Source: Fulvia fulva (lineage: Eukaryota; Ascomycota; Dothideomycetes; Mycosphaerellales; Mycosphaerellaceae). Taken from it: a stretch of 64,000 nucleotides of DNA. Positions 13,111 through 23,610 of this stretch are shown piece by piece; within the stretch, counting starts at the first letter, position 1, and each line of letters opens with the position of its first letter. The notes under the pieces are model-generated. The model was not told where the DNA came from. It saw only the letters and a list, made by a program, of their open reading frames with translations, and did not search any database. Location: NCBI RefSeq assembly GCF_020509005.1, contig NC_063022.1, forward strand, positions 434,001 through 498,000. The letters are read 5' to 3'. The position numbers and the translations under genes are program-made.

Positions 13111-16100
13111 TTATGACAGGTTCAGCTGGCTTACAAACCTCTGGAAGTGTGGACCAGTCTTTGGTTTTGTAAACCCGTCTGCAACCATCTCAGAGGTTGG
13201 GGTGTACTCAACAGCAATAAGCCTCCTCCACCAAAGTTTCCTAACAGCGTTATAGGCAATGTCAATGTGCTTCGACTTGTCATGAACATGTGCATCTTTC
13301 ACTAGGGTGAGGGCAGCTTGATTGTCACCTCTTAATTGGACTGGTCTCAAATTTGATACAGTCTCCTGGTTTCCAGTGATTCTTGGTTGATGGGAACAGT
13401 CTCCCACTAACTCTGGACAATCCATTTCCCTCAGCAGTGAAGCTAGGAATTGGGACTGCTTCGCACATGCATTCATAGCCATGTATTCAGCCTCCATTGT
13501 GGATGTTGCTACAGACTTTTGCTTCTTGCTCATCCAAGAAACTGGTGCCCCACAGAGGAAGAAGACATACCCAAGGATTGAGACTCTGTCTGCTTTGTCC
13601 ATTGCATAATCAGAATCACAGTATCCAATAAGGTGTCCTTTTCCAGACTTTGAGAACTGAAGTCCTAGATCAGGGTATGATCTTAGGTACCTAGTGATCT
13701 TCTTCAAAGCCTTCATGTGGTAGGTGGATGGGTCACTCACAAATGAGCTCATCCTTCCTAGGGCAAAAGCAATGTCTGGCCTTGTGATTGTTGCTGGCCA
13801 CATCCAAGTACCATTAATACTCTGGTACTCTGCCTTGTCACACCTCTCATCCATGTGGCTTGAAGGTTTGAGGGCCTCATAGCTGTCCATGGGTGAGTGT
13901 GTAGGTGCTGCCTTCTCATGGTTCATTCCCATCTTGGCTAGGCTGTCCCTAACAAAGTGTCCTTGGTCAAGTTTCAGGATTCCTCTCTTCCTGTCCCTTG
14001 TGACTCTCATGCCAAGGATCTTTTCAGGTTCACCTAGATCTTTGATCTTGAAGATCTTGCCAAGTTCTCTTTTGAACCAGAGAACATCTGTCAACTTTGG
14101 TGCAGCAATTGGAATGTCATCCACATGTATAAGGATTATGATCTCCCTCTTCTTATGGATAAGTAGGCATGGATCCACTTCTGACTGTGTGAATCCAATC
14201 TCTCTGAGCTTTGACACACAGAGTTGATTCCAATCTCTAGCTGCTTGCTTAAGTCCATACAAGCTTTTGAGGATTTTGAACACCATGTTTGGTGGAAGCT
14301 CAACTCCTGGTGGTGGTAACATGAAGATGTCTTCATGGAGGGTGCTTTCTGTGAATGCATTGTTCACATCCACTTGGTGAAGATGAAGATCCTTCTTACA
14401 CACAATAGCCATAAACACCCTAAGGGTGTCCTGTCTTACTGTAGGTGCAAATGTCTCCATAAAGTCAACACCAAACTTCTGTGAGAAGCCCCTTGCAACT
14501 AGTCTAGCCTTGAACTTTTCAATAGCTCCACTAATGCTTCTCTTAATATCAAAGACCCATCTTGATGTAACCAGATTTGCTCCTTTTGGTGGAACAGAAT
14601 TTTCCCAGGTGTTGTTACTCTGTAGAGCATCTAGTTCCTTTTGGATTGCTTCCTTCCAAAGATGTCCCCATTTCTTGTCATTCACAGCATCCTTGTAGGA
14701 TTTTGGAATTGGGACCTCTTGCTTGTATGCAATGGCTTCTACAGTTGCTGCAAAGGCCATTTCCTCAACTTCTTCCAGGAATTCGCTATCCCATGGTATT
14801 GAACTGTCCACTGATTGCATGGCTGCAAAGAAAGCTTGGTGAAAAGCAGCAAGGTTCTCTGAGAGGTCCATTGCTTCTCCCACTTCAGTGGTTAGTTCGG
14901 GCTTAGGGACTATGGATCTTGGGGCTTTCTGTTTCATGTCATAGCCCTCAACATCATAGTCAGCCTTTCTCTTTCCAAGGGATGATTTAAGGACCGTCAC
15001 TTGTGACCTGGTAACGTCTATTTCCTGGGGATCTAGGGAGCTTCTCTCAATTGGCTGATCGATTTTCTGAAATTCCCCTACGTTCTCCGGAGGCTGGGGA
15101 AGTTGCACAAACAGCTTTCTCGGCTGAGCGACTTTAGGGCTCTCAATTGGCTGATCTATTTCGGGGGGGCTCTGATGGACGCCTGAATGGTAGGTAGATT
15201 GTCCTAAGGATACGTTCTTCCTCGGCCTTCCTAAGGGCTTCCTAGCTGGTGCACTGCTTGGTAGATTCAATGTTGGAACATTGAGACCCATATCACCTCC
15301 AGGCTGGTCCTCAAAGAAGTCTGCATGTGTGTGTTGTTTAACAGCTCTCATGTCTGGTTCCCAAAAGAGCCAGGCTTTAGCTGTGTTTTCAACATACCCA
15401 ATAAACACTGCTTCTTTACCCCTATTCATTAGCTTGTCACTTCTTGCCCATTGAGGTTGGGATCTTGTGTCCATATAGACAACAGCTTTGCATCCCCAAA
15501 CTTTCAAATGGTTGATGGTCGGTTTGATACCATCAAAAGCCTCATCTGGTGAAACCTTGAACCCATCGTAATCTGGGCCATTTGGCAGTTTGTTCCTCAT
15601 ATAAGTTTGGGCCTCTAGTGCTTCAGGCCAAAATTCAACCGGCATCTTAGCCTCTTCAAGCATTGCCCTTATAGAGTCCTCTGAGGTTTGTATTGACCTC
15701 TCAACTGGTCCATTCTGTAGAGAGTTGTATGCCTCAGTCGGCTCGAGCCCAATCCCCAAATCCTTCTCCCACTGCTTCACTAATGCAATAAGTTCTTTTG
15801 CATTGTCAAGTCTTACTGCTTTCAGCTGCGCTGATGATTTCCTCTCTGCTTTGATCTTCCAATTCTGGAGAGCAACTGGAGCATCTTCTCTTTTCCTAAG
15901 AGGAAAGGTCCACTTCTTCCTAGAGAAGTTGTCAACAATCTCAAGCCAGTATTTGAATCCTAGTCTTGAGATTGGTAGTGGGCCACATATGTCAATAGAT
16001 ACAAGGGCAAGTCTTTCAGGTCTTCTCTCTGTAACTTTGCCTTTGTACTTCTTCATCTTTGCTATTGAGCATACTCTGCACTGGTGAAAGCCATCCTTAG

Positions 16101-17742
16101 GGATAGGAATGGGTTCTTTCAAGTCTGTTACCTTGTGAAGATTCTGGAGCAAATTCTTCCCAAAGTGTGCAAATCTTCTATGCCAAAGCTCCCACTGCTT
16201 CAGGTCGGTCTCTGATTGAGCAGTCACAAAGGCATTCTCCATTGGTGGTGCACATGATGAGTAATGTGCCCGTTCTTGTAGGAGAGGAGAAATCTCATCA
16301 ATGAATGGAACCCCCCCAAGGAGCTTTGTCTGGACAACAGTCTCACCAGAGGGGGAAACAAGAGAAAATGATGGAGGTTGCACACCAAACTGCTTGCTAA
16401 ACTGGTTCCATGAAACCAGGTTCACTCCTAGCTTGGGTACAAGCAGGACATCTTCCAAAACAACTTTTCTGCCAGCTCTCCCACTCATCTCTGCATTCCC
16501 AATATGAGTGGCCAATAAAAACCCACCTCCCACTTTGATCCATTTCTTCCTTGTCAAGGGAGTCATAGATCTAAAGAGGCAGCTTTGGTCAGTCATATGG
16601 GATGAAGCACAGGAGTCAAGTAACCACTCTGACGAGGGGAACTTGCCTTGGACTTCTGCAGTTGAGTGAGCCACTTCATCATACTCATCATCATCAGACA
16701 TTGTCTCTGGGGATGAGCTGCATAGTGACTCTTGGGCGGAGAAACCTTTTCCAGTCTTCTTTGCTTTAGAGGTATAAGACTGGGCCTGGTTCTTCTGGAG
16801 TGACAGCATGTCAGAGCTGAGTTTCTTCACCATTTTCTTAAGTTCTTCCATAGAGGACTTCTCTCTTGGTGTCCTCCTTGAAGTGGGTGGTGGAGTTCTC
16901 TTCTTCTTGACATGTGTTGTATTCTGGGAAGATGGTGGTTGGGAATGAGATCTAAGGACCTTTCTTGCCTCAGGCAAACTAGGGCAGTCCTTGATCAGAT
17001 GATCCTTCTCACAGAGAAGGCAGGAGAGTGGTCTTGCTAGACCTGAGGGCTTGACCCAGGTGGCTGCCATGCCATACTCAGCCTTAGAGGGATCCAACCT
17101 GGCTTCTTGAGCTTCAAGGATCTTTAAGGTCCTTTCATGATCCATCTTTGGCTGAGCCATGATAGTATCCCTGGCTACATGGTAGTCAGGTGGCAGTGAG
17201 CTTAAGAGCTGGGTCATCCTCACATCAGCTTTCCTGTAATGCTGACCCTCTGGGTCAACATCAGCAATCCTTTTTCCAAGAGAAACCAGGTGTGTCCATG
17301 CAGATCTGATGGTGAACTCTTCACTCATCTCAAAGGTCACAAATTGCTTTGTGAGCTCATGTGCATGGGTTGGTAGCACCTGGCTATACTTGTTCCAGAG
17401 ATACACCCACTTCTCAGCAGCTCTTCCAGATTCACATGAGCCCTCAAGCTCAAATTCATCTTCTTCTGTGATCCTACTAAGGATACTGAAGTTGCATACT
17501 GCATTGTGTCTTGTCCATGTTGGCGTATTGAGGATCTCTTTGGTTGTAGCCTCTTCTTGGAGTTTCAGAGTCTTGCCCTTGATGTTGTCAAAAGACACTT
17601 CCATTAGGTCATCAATTGCAAAGAATGCTGATTGGCTCTCCATCTTGTATCTCTGAAGGTTGAACCATCTCTTCCAATTGTCCCTCCCAAGAATTGGGAT
17701 TTTGCCTCCCTTCTCCTCTGTCTTCTCTTGGTATGAATCCAT
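13111..17742 (-). CDS. Copia-A Gag-Pol polyprotein
   Basis: One open frame of 1543 codons from the first ATG (17742); the frame is open a little further up, but only with a TTG. In order: Gag-like N-terminus (about 1-240); zinc knuckle CLLCEKDHLIKDC at 241-253 with spacing CX2CX3HX4C; protease with WLLDSCASSHMT near 373-384; integrase zinc region with WHRRFAH and CRVC, then core acidic residues in VSIDICGPL, VRLDNAKE and NGPVERSIQ; reverse transcriptase with QVDVNNAF, SLYGLKQAARDW and LIHVDDIP; RNase H with YCDSDYA, TMEAEYMA and LRGDNQAA. Copia domain order is protease, integrase, reverse transcriptase, RNase H, as seen here. Odd points: DSC in place of DSG/DTG at the protease active site, three rather than four residues before the knuckle His, and HVDD rather than YVDD. 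The frame has no stops or shifts. Confidence 0.97.
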   Translation of the reverse strand: MDSYQEKTEEKGGKIPILGRDNWKRWFNLQRYKMESQSAFFAIDDLMEVSFDNIKGKTLKLQEEATTKEILNTPTWTRHNAVCNFSILSRITEEDEFELEGSCESGRAAEKWVYLWNKYSQVLPTHAHELTKQFVTFEMSEEFTIRSAWTHLVSLGKRIADVDPEGQHYRKADVRMTQLLSSLPPDYHVARDTIMAQPKMDHERTLKILEAQEARLDPSKAEYGMAATWVKPSGLARPLSCLLCEKDHLIKDCPSLPEARKVLRSHSQPPSSQNTTHVKKKRTPPPTSRRTPREKSSMEELKKMVKKLSSDMLSLQKNQAQSYTSKAKKTGKGFSAQESLCSSSPETMSDDDEYDEVAHSTAEVQGKFPSSEWLLDSCASSHMTDQSCLFRSMTPLTRKKWIKVGGGFLLATHIGNAEMSGRAGRKVVLEDVLLVPKLGVNLVSWNQFSKQFGVQPPSFSLVSPSGETVVQTKLLGGVPFIDEISPLLQERAHYSSCAPPMENAFVTAQSETDLKQWELWHRRFAHFGKNLLQNLHKVTDLKEPIPIPKDGFHQCRVCSIAKMKKYKGKVTERRPERLALVSIDICGPLPISRLGFKYWLEIVDNFSRKKWTFPLRKREDAPVALQNWKIKAERKSSAQLKAVRLDNAKELIALVKQWEKDLGIGLEPTEAYNSLQNGPVERSIQTSEDSIRAMLEEAKMPVEFWPEALEAQTYMRNKLPNGPDYDGFKVSPDEAFDGIKPTINHLKVWGCKAVVYMDTRSQPQWARSDKLMNRGKEAVFIGYVENTAKAWLFWEPDMRAVKQHTHADFFEDQPGGDMGLNVPTLNLPSSAPARKPLGRPRKNVSLGQSTYHSGVHQSPPEIDQPIESPKVAQPRKLFVQLPQPPENVGEFQKIDQPIERSSLDPQEIDVTRSQVTVLKSSLGKRKADYDVEGYDMKQKAPRSIVPKPELTTEVGEAMDLSENLAAFHQAFFAAMQSVDSSIPWDSEFLEEVEEMAFAATVEAIAYKQEVPIPKSYKDAVNDKKWGHLWKEAIQKELDALQSNNTWENSVPPKGANLVTSRWVFDIKRSISGAIEKFKARLVARGFSQKFGVDFMETFAPTVRQDTLRVFMAIVCKKDLHLHQVDVNNAFTESTLHEDIFMLPPPGVELPPNMVFKILKSLYGLKQAARDWNQLCVSKLREIGFTQSEVDPCLLIHKKREIIILIHVDDIPIAAPKLTDVLWFKRELGKIFKIKDLGEPEKILGMRVTRDRKRGILKLDQGHFVRDSLAKMGMNHEKAAPTHSPMDSYEALKPSSHMDERCDKAEYQSINGTWMWPATITRPDIAFALGRMSSFVSDPSTYHMKALKKITRYLRSYPDLGLQFSKSGKGHLIGYCDSDYAMDKADRVSILGYVFFLCGAPVSWMSKKQKSVATSTMEAEYMAMNACAKQSQFLASLLREMDCPELVGDCSHQPRITGNQETVSNLRPVQLRGDNQAALTLVKDAHVHDKSKHIDIAYNAVRKLWWRRLIAVEYTPTSEMVADGFTKPKTGPHFQRFVSQLNLS

Positions 17743-18178
17743 AATAAATTGGATGTAATGAAACAAGGTGTGTATGTTCCAAGGTGGTGGCTCAGATCCT
17801 GCTGAGGCTTCTGGTGTAGAATGGGAAAGTTCGTAGGTGTGGATACCAAGGCCTGCTTGGTAAAGTAAAGAAGGAGCGGTGTGAGGTCTCGAGGCTAGGA
17901 CACAGGTCTGTCTCTCCTAGCAGAGCTTCAAATGACTTACTTGAAGTCCTTCTTGATAGTATCTCGATGCAGTTCTGCCTACAGAGTATCTTCAAGGTAT
18001 TGGCTTTGAGTAAGCCGCACAGAGTCCTTGTCTGGGTTACCTATCACTTAGTATCGAACTAAGCTCCTTGATAGGATAGACGGGGTAGACTTCTGATTCC
18101 CAGATGTTTTCTGCTATGATAGCAAGGGATACAAGTAACCTGTACTGATATAGGTTGCTCTTATTCCTGCACAAACCC

Positions 18179-18190
18179 GGGCTCATAACC
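18179..18190 (-). other. Copia-A primer-binding site for an internal tRNA-iMet fragment
   Basis: Abutting the 5' LTR, the element strand reads GGTTATGAGCCC, complementary to GGGCTCATAACC, the anticodon stem-loop (CAU anticodon) of eukaryotic initiator tRNA-Met. Pairing with the anticodon arm rather than the tRNA 3' end is the half-tRNA priming known for Copia-type elements. tRNA sequence is from general knowledge; no tRNA gene lies in the window. Confidence 0.85.
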
Positions 18191-18425
18191 TGTTGAACAG
18201 GTACGGGTGGATGGCAGCGGAGTGGAGTAAGAGATCAATCTTCAACTGACTAATAGCACGAGCATGCAGCAATATATCAGGAACCAATATGTTGATTGTG
18301 TTAGATGTCTATCTAAGCTAAAGGGGAGAGAAGGTATCTCCCTACAAGCTGAGTCATTGTGGATGCCTCAGGCTGCCAGATCACTTCCTGATTGTTGACT
18401 CCCTTTGAGATGCTACATCTTAACA
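18191..18425 (-). repeat. Copia-A 5' LTR, 235 bp
   Basis: Second LTR copy, followed by the GTAGG target duplication. It should carry the element's promoter; I could not pick a TATA box with confidence. Confidence 0.97.
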
Positions 18426-20960
18426 GTAGGCTATTAAAGTAAGCTAATACCGATTACTAATCCCTATTCTTAATAGTAAACTAGAAGTGTCTATAGGTAT
18501 CTAGATCGTAGAAGTAGACGAGGTATCTATTACCGTTATAGACGATAGTGAATTCTACTAAGTCTTTAGCTATATAGCCGTATAGGGTCATCACCCTAAT
18601 AGGCTAAGACCGATTATATACCTTATAAGCTTTACTAAGCCTATATACTCTATAATATATAGTAAGGGGTACGCTTAGACTATTGTTAATGATCACCCCC
18701 TTAACTCTAAGCGGTAACTACTTAATACGTTTAGCGCTAATATAACTAAAGATTTAATACTACTAGCGGCTAGAAAGCTTTCGGTGTTTAATAGGGGTCC
18801 TACTAGACGTAGCTATACCTTAAGTACCCCTAGTACTATTTATGACTACAAGAACGGTACGGTTACTATCCTCTTAAGTAGTTAGTAATACTACGCTATT
18901 AGTAGGTTCATTGCCGATGTTTGTACCCCTACTAATAGTGCTAATAAAGTGCGCGTTACGCATCTTTTTAGTGACCTTCGGTAGTACTAGGCCCTCTTTT
19001 ATAGGCTATTAGTAAATGATAGGTGACTTAGGTAGTATAACTACCTTAAAGAAAGGGATTGTACTAGTAGGGCGGTATAGATCTATTAATTTGGTGTCGT
19101 TATACTATATTGAATTGCTACGTCCGTACTACTAGAGTCCGGCTCTTTCTATACGTATATAAGAGATGACGTTCACATAAAAGCCTAGGTAGTAAGCTAT
19201 ATCTAGCAAGGTAAATGAATGGCCCCTAATTAATATATAAACACGCCCTAACGCTATAATTAGAAAGGTAGTTGTTCTAGCCTAGATTTCTAAGGTAGTA
19301 AGGCGCTCTATAATAAACTCTATACCCTCCTAGTTATAATGATTGATTACATAAGTGTCTAAACAGTTATTATATACCTAGTAATCCCTAAAGTTAACGC
19401 TTAACTTACTAATTAAGCTAGAAAGAACAGTAAGGCCAACAAAGCCCTTATCGCTTAGTAATGCCTTCTTTGTATTAGCAATAGCCTTATTACGTTCCTA
19501 GTCCTTACGATTGTTACGATTTAATATATTAAGTAGACGCTCGCCGTCGTCGCTTAAGTAGTAGTTAATAAAGTTTTTCTAGTACTTCTTCTACTACTCT
19601 AAGCGCTAATCCTTTACTAGGCGCTTATCGGGGTTGATCATATCGTATAAGAACAGGCCCTTATAACAGGTGTCCTTAGGCTCGCCGGTAATGTTCTAGT
19701 AGCCGCTTAGCCTATTATTATCCTTGTCTTTGTTCTTATCGCCGCGGCTACTACTACGACCCTTATTACCGCGGCTATTACTACGGTTATTATTACTACG
19801 GCTACTACTACGGTCACCCTCCTTTTGACTAGTACCTATAGGTACTAGTGTATTATCTACTAAGGTTTCCCCGGAGAAGGTTACGAAGACTAATCGACCG
19901 TTAGTTATTACTAGTACGGTATCGCGTATCTATTTAAGGTAACGCTTAGTAAGCTTTTATAGTAACATTTTGTTACGCTTCTACTCGTTATATAGAGAAG
20001 CACCGTAGGCTAGAGCGTACTTCTACTAAATAGTAAGTAGGAAGTGTCTACTAAGGTCGTCGTACTCGGCGTAGTTATACTTAAGTATCTTAGTCTACAA
20101 AACTAACTAGTCTAAGTACTAGTTATCGATTCTACGTACGCTAGCCTTCTAAAGCGCAGACAGCTTAAGCGTAAGCTACCGCTTACGTAAAATATCGTCT
20201 AGACTATACTGATCCTTAAGAGCCTAGTATTTCGCTCTAAGAGTATTCTAGCCGTATATTAGCTCTTGCCCTAGCTCTATTGTCGTACGGATAAGTTAGG
20301 TAATAAGCTTTAATCGCGTAGTAGTAAAGATGTCGTATATCCGTTACCTTCGGTCTACATTTATTTGTCGTAGCTTAATAAGGTCTCTTAATATAGCGTC
20401 TCCTACCGTGTACGCTTATTCTATTTCCTTAAACGTTAAGTAAGTAGGCTCTATTAGCTCGTTACTTAGTTAGTAAGGATCTATATACTTCTAGATATTT
20501 AAAGACTCTACGTAGAGCTCTAGCTAACGGTCAAACTTATCCTATTAGTTATAGCTCTTTAGAACTACGGTACCCTAAAGTAGGGCACCGGTAGTTACCG
20601 GCGTCTCGGTAGTAGCTATAACTATAAAATAGGTTATAGGCTAGTAAAAGTTCTACGCGGGTTTACTAGGCCTAGGGGATACTACTATACTAGTTATAGT
20701 AGTAGTACTATAACGATATAAACTCTACTTTAGGGCTTCCTTATCGTAGCGAATGTTAGTAAGCGCTAACCGGGCTTATAACTATTACTTTAGAAGTATA
20801 GAAAGTTATTATACGGGCTTATATAGGGTGTTTTAAAAGTAGGTTATATATTGTATATATCTATCTAGAATAGACAAGCATTGCTCTTAAAGAGGCTGTA
20901 GGTGACTAATTAGTCACCTAATTCTTAGCGTACGTAGCCTTAAGTTTTAATAATAGGATG
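18426..20960 (-). mobile_element. RIP-degraded Copia-2, Gag to integrase segment
   Basis: This continues Copia-2 on the far side of Copia-A. The minus strand near 19.73-19.83 kb encodes a Ser/Arg/Asn-rich stretch (GDRSSSRSNNNRSNSRG), then a Cys-bearing region near 19.63-19.70 kb suggestive of a zinc knuckle, with integrase-like sequence from about 18.43 to 19.1 kb. Gag-like sequence fills about 19.9-20.8 kb. Stops occur throughout. I could not define the right LTR of Copia-2. Confidence 0.6.
20899..20920. repeat. 22-bp perfect palindrome in RIPed DNA
   Basis: TAGGTGACTAATTAGTCACCTA reads the same on both strands. It lies outside any coding remnant I recognise, near the right end of Copia-2. 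Confidence 0.8.
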
Positions 20961-20970
20961 TTACCTATAT

Positions 20971-21210
20971 ATACGCTTAGATCGCGATACGAGTTACGTA
21001 GTAGTAGAAGACGGCGGATTATACAAAAGACGAAGAAGGACCTAATAGGATAGCGTGTATCTATATATAGTATCGCTAGTATTAGTATAGGTAGATACTA
21101 GGTGTCCGGATGTTTACTAGCCTATAGGCTAGTAAACCCTAGTTACGTGATCTAGTTATATAACATACCTATACCCTTATACTTGACCTACGGCCTATAT
21201 ATTCTTAATA
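20971..21210 (-). repeat. Probable solo LTR of the Copia-1 family, reverse orientation
   Basis: From about 20,985 to 21,210 the sequence is the reverse complement of the Copia-1 LTR, ending ATTCTTAATA as expected for the inverted LTR start. TATAT stands at 20966-20970 and 21211-21215 and may be the target duplication, but the region is TA-rich so chance is possible, and the first 15 bp match poorly. No internal Copia-1 sequence is attached in the matching orientation. Confidence 0.7.
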
Positions 21211-21215
21211 TATAT

Positions 21216-21800
21216 TAATGTTGCCTATACCTATATTAGACACCTCTAGTAGTAGAGGAAGATTGAAATAGAGTACTACTATACTAAGGAGATAGTAGTA
21301 GATAGTTTGACTAAACCGCTAGCCGGTCCCTAGTTCTAGACCTTCGTATAATAGCTATAGCTAGTATAGTAGGAGTAATCGTTCCTTACCTTACGACCTA
21401 AGTAGGAGTATTATAAATATAGGTTAGTAGGTATGTCGTACGGTACTAAGACTAACTTAGTATATACTAAGCTAGTCGAGACAATAGTACGGTAACACTA
21501 CCGAGATACTATACGAATAGTAGGAGCGACTTAGAGGACCTAAAGTCGCTTAGCTAATTAGTACGAGACTATCGGAGGAACTATCGTCGTAGGATAAGAC
21601 ATAGGTAAAACCGATAAGGCGTAGTGAAATAGAACTAGGACTAGAGCAATATCCCTCTATATAGATAGAAGAGACGTAGTCTCTATACCGATAGTAGAGA
21701 CACCTTTAGTACTAAACACTATTCTACTATATACCTTCGTATACTATATTGGTCCTTCCTCCTTCCCTATTACGTGTCCTAACTTCCGTATATATATGTA
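21216..21800 (+). mobile_element. RIP-degraded Copia relic: RNase H end and downstream sequence
   Basis: The plus strand reads INVAYTYIRHL, RKIEIEYYYTKE and DSLTKPLAGP with stops between, the C-terminal RNase H signature of Copia polyproteins (HIDxRYHYIR...KPL). Sequence from about 21,420 to 21,800 has no readable protein and may be the LTR of this relic. The upstream part of the element is missing beyond the solo LTR. Confidence 0.7.
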
Positions 21801-21812
21801 CTAACGTTCTTT

Positions 21813-21850
21813 ACTACCGAGCGGGCTACTTTTACTAAGAACTATACTAC
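21813..21850 (+). repeat. Left terminal inverted repeat of the Fot1-like element
   Basis: Matches the inverted right end (23,585-23,627) over about 38 bp, differing mainly by transitions. Confidence 0.85.
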
Positions 21851-23610
21851 TTCCACTTTGATTACGACGGTATCTTAACACGACGACATCCTATAGAATC
21901 GTTACTAGGAGGACAATTCCTCTTTAGATTCTTCGCTATCTAGTAAGTCTACTTAATAGGTACGTACGTTATACCCCGACTCGCTATATCGCTTATAGCG
22001 TCGTAGCCTTAGTACTAGCCGAATACTATCTAGCGACTCTCTACTCACTTCCTACCTCCTAGTATCCTCTAGAGGTATCAATTACGACGCCTTATCGAAG
22101 GTTAGAGACCCTCTAGACTAAATATACTTACGCTTTCGTGCTTTTTGCTATATAAGGGCCTCGTTAGACTTACGTAGCTTACTAATCTCGCTTCGTATAA
22201 GAGCTATCTAATACGCTATCTCTCTACTCCCTTTTATAAGCTAATATACCCCTTCCTATAACGAGTTTAGCAATGAACCTACCCGGGCACGCATTTTGTT
22301 TGTTACTAGTGTCGATTAAGAGTCGAATTCTTTTGTAGTTCGTAGTGTCTTCGACTCCTAAGGGGTAGAGTCCGGAGCTAGAGGGGTTAGCGTACGTAGC
22401 TTAATATTAAGCTTGTCTATTACTACCTATAGATTAAATAGAACCAAACCGGCGCCTCTAAAGCTCGATAGGATGTTCTCCTGTCCAAATATAGCGTTAT
22501 AGGCTGCCCGGAAGGCGCGTAGAAACTCTACTTTATCGATATAAGTGATACGCTAGCGTACTAAGCCCGAGAGCTAAGTACCGTATACCTTCTTTAAAGG
22601 CGAATAGCAACCTATATCTAATAGCTAGAGTAAGTACGAGGCGTGCGATAGTATATATAGGGCCAAGATCTTGTATTCCTTATATAGATTCTAGAATGCC
22701 TTCGAGTTATAGCTCTCGTAGCTATCGATAATAAGTAGTCTCTATGCCCTAGTCGTACGAGCTATAGTATACTTCTAGAAATGCTCTAGCTACCGTATAC
22801 CAAACTTATTGTTAGTCTAGCCGTTCTCTATTAGCCCGATTGTCTAGTCTAGACCTAAGTTGCCGTCTTAGTACTAGGTACTAATATGCTGTTTGCCTAT
22901 AAGGATAACGTAGGGTAGGAGCGCTATTCCGTCTATATAGATAGTCTTAATCACTATTACCTATTCTCTATTACCCTATTAAACGACCTTCCTCTTTCTA
23001 CTACGCCTTTCTAAACCCGTAACGATGCTCTAAGACGTAATAACACCTATTATAAACCCTGTCTCGTCGAAGTTATAGGTGTCCTAGTCAAGGATGCTAT
23101 ACTTCTCCTTTATATTACGTATAAGTAAGAACTACCTCTCGATAACGTCTAGATCTTCTATTAGGGCTCGCTAACGATCGTATCTACGTGTTATACGAAC
23201 CTTTAGCTCACGATGCCGCCTAATAAACCTGTCTGTCCAATTAAGACTAGCGGGCTTAAGACCCTTCTCTTATAGTAATAAATCGGCTATTACTCGTACA
23301 CTAGCCTTTAATAGCGGGAAACCTCTAAGATCTAGCTCGAGTATATACTTAAGTATCACCCTCTCTTCTAGCTCTATAAGCTTCTTCGAATTGGGCTCGT
23401 AGTCACCCCGAGGAGGTCGTCTATTCAATCGATATCCTAGTATACTTCGAGACGCGTCGTATACCTTTATAGCAAGTCGATTCGTAATTGTCGCGTCGCG
23501 TTTCGTAGCCTAGACAGCTAAGGTCAGTTTGGCCTCGTTTGAAGACAATATACGCTATAATAGTAGTTATATAGCTATATCTATAGAAGTGGTACAGTTC
23601 TTAGCAAAAG

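Larger units (their letters stand above)
12811..18425 (-). mobile_element. Intact, un-RIPed Copia retrotransposon (Copia-A)
   Basis: This 5615-bp element has 235-bp LTRs at 12811-13045 and 18191-18425 that differ at one position (A at 12815, G at 18195). It is flanked by GTAGG at 12806-12810 and 18426-18430. On the minus strand the order is 5' LTR, primer site, a leader of about 440 bp, one open gag-pol frame, a polypurine tract and the 3' LTR. Base composition is ordinary, with CpA and TpG present throughout, in sharp contrast to the RIP-saturated DNA on both sides. It is therefore young and inserted after RIP had acted on its host. It looks able to transpose, with the reservations noted for the protease and zinc knuckle. 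Confidence 0.97.

Noticed and set aside
13889..17656. Several plus-strand frames of 70-120 codons
   Set aside because: They are antisense shadows of the intact Copia gag-pol frame.
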